Below, in pieces: positions 57,787 to 64,000 of a stretch of 64,000 nt of DNA. Under the pieces are notes generated by a model. The model saw nothing but the letters and a program-made list of their open reading frames with translations. It was not told the origin of the DNA and did not search any database. Position 1 is the stretch's first letter. Each line of letters begins with the position of its first letter. Source of the stretch: Bacteroidales bacterium. GTDB lineage: Bacteria; Bacteroidota; Bacteroidia; Bacteroidales; GCA-2748055. The stretch is taken from positions 1 through 64,000 of the forward strand of contig JAFGWU010000082.1 in the NCBI GenBank assembly GCA_016936975.1. Direction: 5' to 3'. A program made the translations under genes and the position numbers.

Positions 57787-58251
57787 ATGGAAGAGAAAAT
57801 ACAGATCGACAGCCTCGACAGGAAAATCCTGTCGTTGATCACTGCAAATGCGCGTATTCCTTATCTCGAGGTGGCGAGGGAGTGCAATGTATCAGGCGCG
57901 GCCATTCATCAAAGAATCCAGCGTCTGGCCAGGCTGGGCATCATCACAGGGTCGGAATTCATATTGAATCCGAAAAAAATCGGATTCCACACCTGTGCTT
58001 ACGTTGGTATCTTCCTGGATAGTGCCAGCCTCTACCCCAAGGTAGTGAAGAAGCTTGAAGAGATAAAGGAGATCACTCAATGCCATTATATCACCGGCAA
58101 TTACTCCATATTCATAAAAATTTACACCCGTGACAATGAAGATTTGAAGCATCTTCTTGTGGATAAGGTTCAGGCCATCCCCGGGATCTCCCGGACGGAG
58201 ACATTCATATCTCTCGAAGAGAGTTTTAACCGCCAGCTTCCCCTGGAGTGA
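57787..58251 (+). CDS. Lrp/AsnC family transcriptional regulator
   Basis: A 154-residue regulator. N-terminal HTH (about 5-55, 'LDRKILSLITANARIPYLEVARE') and C-terminal RAM domain (about 65-145) that binds amino acids and makes octamers. Likely a feast/famine type regulator; the target is unknown. It converges with rlmB and overlaps its end by 26 bp. Confidence 0.9.
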   Translation: MEEKIQIDSLDRKILSLITANARIPYLEVARECNVSGAAIHQRIQRLARLGIITGSEFILNPKKIGFHTCAYVGIFLDSASLYPKVVKKLEEIKEITQCHYITGNYSIFIKIYTRDNEDLKHLLVDKVQAIPGISRTETFISLEESFNRQLPLE

Positions 58252-58990
58252 TCCTGGTTCTCTGCCTGACCACTTCGAACAGGAGAATGCCGGCCGCAAC
58301 CGAAACATTAAGGGATTCGATGGTTCCCTTCAAAGGTATGGATACTAAATCATCGGACTGCCTCATCAACGTGTCCGATATACCACTGTCTTCCGATCCC
58401 ATGATAATGGCAAGCGGGCCTTCCATCTGCATCTGATAGATTGTCACAGGTGCCTTTTCAGATGCAGCCACGATCTTAAGCCCGCTGTTCTTCAGATATT
58501 TCACTGCATCTGCGAGATTATCGTACCGACAAACGGGAATTTTATGAAGGGCCCCGGCGGAAGTTTTAACTGCATCCGCATTGATCATGGCAGAACCGCG
58601 CGCAGGAATAACAATTGCATGCACTCCCGCACATTCGGCAGTTCTGGCAATGGCTCCGAAATTTCTGACATCCGAAATCCTGTCCAGAACAAGAATAAGA
58701 GGATTCTCCCCGCTCTCGTAAATTCCCGGAACCAGGCTCGTGAGGTCACTGTAGGAAACCTCCGAAAGGTAGGCAATGACGCCCTGGTGATTTTTCCTGG
58801 TAATCCTGTTTAACCTTTCGAGCGGCACATATTGAATAACGCTTCGCTTTTCCCTGAGGTTCCTGATCATCTCCCGGAAAACAGGAGTGCCCTGTCCCTC
58901 TTTTACAAGCACCTTGTCCAGTTCCTTTCCAGCCTCCAGGGCTTCCATAACAGCCCGGATCCCGAAAATCATATGTTGTTGCTGTTTCAT
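58226..58990 (-). CDS. rlmB: 23S rRNA (guanosine-2'-O)-methyltransferase RlmB (SpoU family)
   Basis: A 254-residue SpoU/TrmH-family enzyme with an N-terminal substrate-binding domain (about 7-80) and the trefoil-knot catalytic domain. Motif 1 'LDRISDVRNFGAIARTA', motif 2 'IIMGSEDSGI', motif 3 'IPLKGTIESLNVSVAAGI'. The ATG at 58990 is chosen; a longer start at 59044 adds 18 residues overlapping the upstream gene. It is the last of three minus-strand genes after the ABC-F gene. TrmH-type tRNA activity cannot be excluded. Confidence 0.87.
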   Translation of the reverse strand: MKQQQHMIFGIRAVMEALEAGKELDKVLVKEGQGTPVFREMIRNLREKRSVIQYVPLERLNRITRKNHQGVIAYLSEVSYSDLTSLVPGIYESGENPLILVLDRISDVRNFGAIARTAECAGVHAIVIPARGSAMINADAVKTSAGALHKIPVCRYDNLADAVKYLKNSGLKIVAASEKAPVTIYQMQMEGPLAIIMGSEDSGISDTLMRQSDDLVSIPLKGTIESLNVSVAAGILLFEVVRQRTRITPGEAGG

Positions 58991-58997
58991 CACCTGA

Positions 58998-60278
58998 TCA
59001 GAGGCTATAAATCCTGCCTTTTCGCCAGGAACTAACCGCCTCATTCCAGAAGGTCATTGTTTCGGGGGTTCGTTTCCAGACAAAATAGTCGCTGGTATAT
59101 TTATTTTGCTGACGTTCAAACACAAACTCCACTGTTTTGCTTTTGCGCCTGGAAAAATAGAACCAACACTCCACCCCGCCGGTCATCAGAATTCTGTTAG
59201 GGGGTCCGAAGAGAATAAAAATCATCCCCATATCGGTCTTCCAGCCTTCCTTGCATGAGGTGAAATAGAGATTGGAGTAGAGTACACGGTTGTAATACAC
59301 CCGGATCAGTTCCCGCGATCGTTCAATACTGTTCCCACGTGCCAGCCAGAAATCATCAACCGCCAGCTTCCTGTTTGGCTCCCTGCGTAAATCCCTGTAC
59401 TCGGCAAGAGTGGAGAGGTAAAAGATGGGTTCCAGCATTTCAGCTTCTCTCTTAATCGCAGGAAAATCGGGTCCGAAATTGTGAAGGGTCAGTCCGGCTT
59501 TGCGCTCCGGATCAACCGTGATAAAATACATTCCTGTATTGATCAGGGAATAATCGATGGTATCGGCGAGCGGCAAAATGAAAAGTGTATCCGGGGTATG
59601 CTGCATCGTATAATCGGTGGTAGCGGTTATCGGAGGACGCGGCAATTCAAAATCGGCTTTATAATACTCGATAAAAACCGTATCAAAGGAGGGATCATTA
59701 AATTCAAGGAAGAATGATTCACCAGGCTTCAGAAACCGCAGAAACTTCGGATATCCGGTCTCCTTTGAAATAACCTTGAAATTCTGGGCACTGAAAGGAC
59801 CGGATTTATCGATAAAAATATAATCCCTTCCAAAACTGCCCCTCTGAAGATCCTGGGTCTCTATATCCATAAGATACTTTTCTCCTGCAATAAGCGGAAT
59901 ATTCAATGAGGCGAGAAAGGCGGACCGATGCATATCGTATTCATTCATTTGATAGGTCACACTGGCTGAATCAACTTCGATCCCTTCCATATTCGGACCC
60001 TCAAGCCTGATCAGCCGGTAACTGAGCCTCATCAATGCCCTGAACTCGGTTTGTTCATTAGCCTGACTGAATTTAAACTCTGAAGGATAGATTCTGATAT
60101 AAAGTGCCGAGAACCTGTCATTGGTGTGATAGACCATGAATTCGGGGTGCAGTGACAGCTTGCTGGGATTGTAAAGTGAAGAGAGGTTGGCTTCCGGGGA
60201 GCCCGTCACTGTTTTTTCCCCGGCACATCCGCCGACCAGGAGAACTATCAGGGTCAATATATAAATCAGGTGCTTCAT
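58998..60278 (-). CDS. GWxTD domain lipoprotein
   Basis: A 426-residue protein. The ATG at 60278 starts a lipoprotein signal (LTLIVLLVGGCAG, lipidated Cys17 or so). The name-giving motif is present as 'EGWKTDMGMIFILFGPP' near the C-terminus. The family is frequent in Bacteroidota; its function is unknown. It starts 20 bp after the ABC-F gene and ends 7 bp before rlmB. Confidence 0.85.
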   Translation of the reverse strand: MKHLIYILTLIVLLVGGCAGEKTVTGSPEANLSSLYNPSKLSLHPEFMVYHTNDRFSALYIRIYPSEFKFSQANEQTEFRALMRLSYRLIRLEGPNMEGIEVDSASVTYQMNEYDMHRSAFLASLNIPLIAGEKYLMDIETQDLQRGSFGRDYIFIDKSGPFSAQNFKVISKETGYPKFLRFLKPGESFFLEFNDPSFDTVFIEYYKADFELPRPPITATTDYTMQHTPDTLFILPLADTIDYSLINTGMYFITVDPERKAGLTLHNFGPDFPAIKREAEMLEPIFYLSTLAEYRDLRREPNRKLAVDDFWLARGNSIERSRELIRVYYNRVLYSNLYFTSCKEGWKTDMGMIFILFGPPNRILMTGGVECWFYFSRRKSKTVEFVFERQQNKYTSDYFVWKRTPETMTFWNEAVSSWRKGRIYSL

Positions 60279-60298
60279 TAAAGGTTTTGCTAATTTAA

Positions 60299-62233
60299 CT
60301 ATTTTCTTTGTTGCCTTATACGCTCCAGTTCCTCCATCACCTTTTCCCATTCAGAAAGAAGGCTGTCGTGCCGCATTTTACAGCTCTCATACTCTTTATA
60401 AATCTCATCATTCTTTATATGCTGTGGTTCTGCCAGGAGTTTTGAAATCCTTTCCATGGCCTGGTCCGTTTGGTCCAGATCGTTTTCGATCGCTTCAAGC
60501 CTTTTTGTTTTTTTGCGGAGGCGTTTTTCATACTCCTTCTTTTCCCGGTATTGCATTCCGCTTCCGGTTACGTTTGTTTGAGGCAGCGCAACAATTTCCT
60601 CTTTTCTTTCGATCTCCCTGAGGTTTTTCATCTTCTTCTTTGAAAGGAAATCATATATACTTCCCAGATGTTCCCTTACGGCCCGGTTGCTGAATTCATA
60701 GATTTTGTCAACCAATCCGTCAAGAAACTCCCTGTCGTGGGACACAACAATAAGCGTACCATTAAATGCCAGCAAAGCATTCTTCAGAATATCCTTCGAC
60801 CGCATATCCATATGATTCGTCGGCTCATCGAGGATCAGGAGGTTGAATGGCTGAAGCAACATTCTGGCCATAGCCAGTCTCGATCGTTCGCCACCTGAGA
60901 GCACCTTCACTTTTTTATCCACATCTTCCCCCCTGAAGAGAAATGCGGCGAGAATATCCCGCATTTTTGTCCGGATTTCCCCCACAGCGGACCGGTCGAC
61001 CGTTTCATATACGGTAAGATTCCCATCCATCAGTTCATCCAGGTTCTGGGCGAAGTACCCAATTTTAACATTATGCCCCATTTTCAGAAAGCCACTGTGA
61101 TCCAGCTCTCCGACCAGGATGCGGGACAGGGTGGTTTTACCCGCACCATTCCGTCCGACAAAAGCCACCCTGTCTCCCCGCTCAATCATCATATCAACCT
61201 TCTCAAGGACCACTTTCGCTCCGTAGGACTTCCCGAGATGTTTTGCTTCAACCACCACCTCCCCTGACCTGGGTGCCGGGGGGAACTTCAAGCTTATATC
61301 CAGCAGATCCTCCTCTTCCACCTCAATCCGGTCGAGTTTATTTAACTGTTTTATCCTCGACTGTACCTGAACGGCTTTGGTCGCCTTGTAACGGAACCTT
61401 TCAATAAAATTCTCGGTGTCCTGGATCATCTTCTGCTGGTTCTGATAGGCCGCCATCTGATGTTTGATCCGTTCCTCCTTTAAAACGACATATTTTGAAT
61501 ATGAAACCTTATAATCGTAGAGATGGCCAAGGGTGAGATCAAAAGTCCGGTTGGTAACCCGGTCCAGGAAAGCCCGGTCGTGGGAGATCAGCAGGATCCC
61601 TCCTTTATAGTTCTGCAGAAATTCCTCAAGCCATTGAATCGATTCTATGTCAAGGTGGTTGGTTGGCTCATCAAGCAGGATGTAATCCGGTCTTTTCAGA
61701 AGAATCCTGGCCAGCTCAATTCGCATGCGCCACCCTCCGCTGAATTCATGTACCAAACGGTTCAGATCATCCTTTTCAAATCCCAATCCGGTCAGGGTAT
61801 GCTCAATATCGGATTCTATATCCCTTCCGCCCTCCATTTCAAAGCGTTCGTTCGCATGGGTAAGCTCATCGATCAGTCCAAGATAAGACTTTGAATGGTA
61901 ATCCTTCCGCTCCGAGAGAAGGATGTTAATCTCATCGATTCTGTTTTTTATTTTCAGAATATCCTCGAAGGCGTCCTTCACTTCATGATAAACCGACCTC
62001 CCCTTTTTATGCTTCATTTGCTGGGGGAGGTATCCTATGGTGATCCCGGCCGACCTGACGATGGTGCCTTCATCCGGTTCCTGTAAACCCGCCACAAGAT
62101 TGAGAATTGTTGTTTTGCCGGCCCCGTTCCTCCCGACAAGCCCGATACGGTCGCCCCTGCTGAGCTGAAATGTAATCCCCTCAAACAGGGTGAATCCTCC
62201 AAATCTCATGGCCACATTTTCAGCGGAAATCAT
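60299..62233 (-). CDS. ABC-F family ATPase
   Basis: A 644-residue soluble protein with two ABC domains and no membrane part. Walker A: 'GRNGAGKTTILN' and 'GRNGAGKTTLSR'; signatures 'FSGGWRMRIELAR' and 'LSGGERSRLAMAR'; Walker B 'ILLDEPTNHLD' and 'LILDEPTNHMD'. The C-terminal tail (about 555-640) is a charged coiled coil as in Uup-like members. ABC-F proteins act on ribosomes. First gene of the ABC-F / GWxTD / rlmB row. Confidence 0.92.
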   Translation of the reverse strand: MISAENVAMRFGGFTLFEGITFQLSRGDRIGLVGRNGAGKTTILNLVAGLQEPDEGTIVRSAGITIGYLPQQMKHKKGRSVYHEVKDAFEDILKIKNRIDEINILLSERKDYHSKSYLGLIDELTHANERFEMEGGRDIESDIEHTLTGLGFEKDDLNRLVHEFSGGWRMRIELARILLKRPDYILLDEPTNHLDIESIQWLEEFLQNYKGGILLISHDRAFLDRVTNRTFDLTLGHLYDYKVSYSKYVVLKEERIKHQMAAYQNQQKMIQDTENFIERFRYKATKAVQVQSRIKQLNKLDRIEVEEEDLLDISLKFPPAPRSGEVVVEAKHLGKSYGAKVVLEKVDMMIERGDRVAFVGRNGAGKTTLSRILVGELDHSGFLKMGHNVKIGYFAQNLDELMDGNLTVYETVDRSAVGEIRTKMRDILAAFLFRGEDVDKKVKVLSGGERSRLAMARMLLQPFNLLILDEPTNHMDMRSKDILKNALLAFNGTLIVVSHDREFLDGLVDKIYEFSNRAVREHLGSIYDFLSKKKMKNLREIERKEEIVALPQTNVTGSGMQYREKKEYEKRLRKKTKRLEAIENDLDQTDQAMERISKLLAEPQHIKNDEIYKEYESCKMRHDSLLSEWEKVMEELERIRQQRK

Positions 62234-62397
62234 TGCGTATGATTTATTTTATTGCTACCTCCCTTTCTCCCCTGCCGGACCTGAATCGCCGCAGCAGGAT
62301 CATCTCCCCGGTCGGAATGATGCCGGGATGCCGGCGAAATTAATTAAAACAAATGAAACCGGGATGACCTGACTAATTATCGAACATTCATCCCTGT

Positions 62398-62424
62398 TTG
62401 TTTAACTGCTTTTTGTTAATTTAG
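62398..62424 (+). promoter_or_regulatory. Candidate promoter for rlmD
   Basis: A TTG (62398-62400) and TAATTTAG (62417-62424; 5 of 6 matches to TAnnTTTG) are separated by 16 bp, close to the Bacteroidota -33/-7 layout. They lie 27 bp before the start codon. Confidence 0.35.
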
Positions 62425-62451
62425 GTCCGTTACACATCTGGCAAACTTAAA

Positions 62452-63864
62452 TTGAAAATTGTGGGAAGAAAACAACTGCCCTCGTACGAAAACCTAATTA
62501 TTGAGGATATAGCCGCCGAAGGCAAATCCCTTGTAAGAATAGACAACCGGGTTGTATTTGTAACCGGGGCCGTGCCGGGTGACCGGGTCGATCTGAAGGT
62601 ATTCCGCAAAAAGAAAGGTTACATGGAAGCCCGCGTGACCAGGTTCCATGAGCTTTCAGAGGTAAGAACCGAACCGTTCTGTGAACACTTCGGCATCTGC
62701 GGAGGATGTAAATGGCAGCAGCTACCCTATTCCGAGCAGCTGAAATTTAAGGAGAGACAGGTGCTGGATGCCCTGAAGCATATAGGAGGGATTGAATTCC
62801 AAAACAATCGGTCCATCCTGGGATCAGAGGAGAACAGGTATTACCGGAATAAACTGGAGTATACTTTTTCAAATCGCTGTTGGCTGCTGAAGGAAGAGAC
62901 TGCGAATGAAAAACAGCCGGAACACACAAATGCCCTCGGGTTTCATGTCCCCGGTCGTTTTGACAGGGTGGTGGATATTAATTGGTGTTTTCTTCAGAAG
63001 GAACCCTCAAACCGCATCAGGAATCTCCTGCGTACCATTGCCCTGGAGAAAGGAGCCACATTCTATGATCAAAAAACCAATAACGGACTTCTGAGAAATC
63101 TGATTATCAGAACCTCTTCCCTGAATGAAGTCATGGTTCTTCTCTCTTTTCAATACGATGAACCGGTGATATACGAGATCATGAAGGCTCTGAAATCCGA
63201 GGTGCAGGAAATAGACAGCCTGATGTATGCCGTTAATCCCAAAAAGAATGAAACCCTGTACGACCTGGAAATAAAGACTTATGCCGGAAAGGATCATATT
63301 TTCGAACAGATGGGGGATCTGAAATTCAAGATCGGACCAAAATCCTTTTTCCAGACCAACAGCGGACAGGCAATAAAACTCCTTCGCACAACGGCTGAAT
63401 TTGCCGGCCTGGAAGGCCATGAAACCGTCTATGACCTGTATACCGGTACCGGAACCATTGCCAATTATATTGCCCGCAACGCAGGGAATGTGGTGGGCAT
63501 TGAATCTGTCCCGGAAGCCATCCAGGATGCTGTGGTGAATTCAGAGATAAATAAGCTGTCCAATACCCGTTTCGTGACCGGTGATATTAAAGAGAGCCTG
63601 AATCCGGAATTTACCGGAAGATATGGCAAACCGGATGTGATCATTGCCGATCCGCCCCGCGCGGGAATTCATCCGAAAGTCCTGGAGGAAATAAAATCCC
63701 TGAAACCCGAAAAATTCATTTATGTATCCTGTAATCCTGCCACACAGGCCAGGGATATCCGGATGCTATCCGATGTATTTAGGTTAAAGGATATTCAGCC
63801 TGTTGACATGTTTCCCCATACACATCACGTTGAGAACATTGCCCTGCTGACCCCTACTTCTTAA
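62452..63864 (+). CDS. rlmD: 23S rRNA (uracil1939-C5)-methyltransferase RlmD
   Basis: A 470-residue enzyme. TRAM RNA-binding domain (about 5-65), 4Fe-4S cysteines in 'CEHFGICGGCKW', SAM-binding 'VYDLYTGTGTIANYI', and the catalytic Cys in 'YVSCNPATQARD'. The start is TTG at 62452 or GTG at 62461; there is no suitable ATG. Its stop overlaps the convergent symporter gene by 11 bp. Confidence 0.9.
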   Translation: MKIVGRKQLPSYENLIIEDIAAEGKSLVRIDNRVVFVTGAVPGDRVDLKVFRKKKGYMEARVTRFHELSEVRTEPFCEHFGICGGCKWQQLPYSEQLKFKERQVLDALKHIGGIEFQNNRSILGSEENRYYRNKLEYTFSNRCWLLKEETANEKQPEHTNALGFHVPGRFDRVVDINWCFLQKEPSNRIRNLLRTIALEKGATFYDQKTNNGLLRNLIIRTSSLNEVMVLLSFQYDEPVIYEIMKALKSEVQEIDSLMYAVNPKKNETLYDLEIKTYAGKDHIFEQMGDLKFKIGPKSFFQTNSGQAIKLLRTTAEFAGLEGHETVYDLYTGTGTIANYIARNAGNVVGIESVPEAIQDAVVNSEINKLSNTRFVTGDIKESLNPEFTGRYGKPDVIIADPPRAGIHPKVLEEIKSLKPEKFIYVSCNPATQARDIRMLSDVFRLKDIQPVDMFPHTHHVENIALLTPTS

Positions 63865-64000
63865 TCCCCGCAGGAGTTTTCTCACCGGGCCAGTCTCTGC
63901 TGAAATCCACCCAGTATTCCCTGATGGTGTTCCGGATATCATTCCGGAGAATCAGCAATCCGAAAAGGTTCGGGATGGTCATGAGTGCAATCGTGATGTA
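63854..64000 (-). CDS. Alanine/sodium symporter (AGCS family), C-terminal part only
   Basis: The last 48 residues of a minus-strand gene that continues beyond the window. 'ALMTIPNLFGLLIL' matches the last membrane segment of AGCS amino acid:cation symporters (usual 'MAIPNLIALLLL'), followed by a polar tail with 'YWVDFSRDWPGEKTP'. It converges with rlmD and overlaps its end by 11 bp. Confidence 0.7.
   Translation of the reverse strand, partial: YITIALMTIPNLFGLLILRNDIRNTIREYWVDFSRDWPGEKTPAGIKK

Overview
The window looks like a chromosomal piece of a Bacteroidota bacterium, probably Bacteroidales/Marinilabiliales (Prolixibacteraceae-like). The evidence is family content (MnmD, GWxTD protein, DUF3127 protein, GH97, GH109, TPR-CHAT protein, TPR/anti-sigma protein, 7TMR-DISM kinase), several TAnnTTTG-type -7 boxes, and weak Shine-Dalgarno signals. 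There is no rRNA, tRNA, CRISPR array or SusC/SusD pair. This assignment is inference; no marker phylogeny was run.

Layout. 1-400: four 42-bp tandem repeats and a 16-bp palindrome before a small helical protein (399-1043). 1.2-5.4 kb: an outer-membrane barrel protein and a tricorn-like protease. 5.5-10.4 kb: a pstSCAB phosphate transporter followed by an alginate-export-type porin. 10.5-12.1 kb: a NarL-type response regulator and its sensor kinase. 12.2-14.1 kb: a GH97 glycosidase broken by a one-base frameshift. 14.4-16.6 kb: a membrane protein and an epimerase-like protein.

16.7-36.2 kb holds fourteen co-oriented, tightly spaced or overlapping genes on the minus strand. In transcription order they are three secreted or anchored PQQ-like beta-propellers, an NHL-type propeller, a 68-aa four-cysteine membrane peptide, a Tat-type polyferredoxin, a NapH-like polytopic Fe-S protein, a three-TM beta-propeller, a NuoE/thioredoxin-like/NuoF/diferredoxin fusion, a 2Fe-2S/GltD-like flavoprotein, another secreted propeller, a family-4 glycosyltransferase, and an ABC ATPase with its FtsX-type permease. 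This reads as an NADH-linked electron-transfer chain crossing the inner membrane to periplasmic beta-propellers. No hydrogenase H-cluster subunit and no CXXCH cytochrome is present. It is one of two candidate undescribed systems here.

36.4-47.7 kb is a carbohydrate region: SatD-like HTH protein plus GH2 (plus strand), and nucleotidyltransferase, GH2, GH109 and a 7TMR-DISM sensor kinase (minus strand). 48-51.4 kb: a tyrosine recombinase with degraded catalytic motifs, MnmD, an FKBP isomerase and a DUF3127 protein.

51.5-57.3 kb is the second candidate system: a histidine kinase, a membrane TPR protein with an anti-sigma-like N-terminus, a 40-codon double-glycine leader peptide, a large secreted and membrane-anchored TPR-CHAT protease, and a sigma-70 family factor. 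The layout resembles the protease/anti-sigma/sigma logic known from Craspase, without any CRISPR parts. The CHAT gene is itself a compositional mosaic. 57.3-64 kb returns to housekeeping genes: Lrp regulator, RlmB, GWxTD lipoprotein, ABC-F ATPase, RlmD and the C-terminus of an alanine/sodium symporter.
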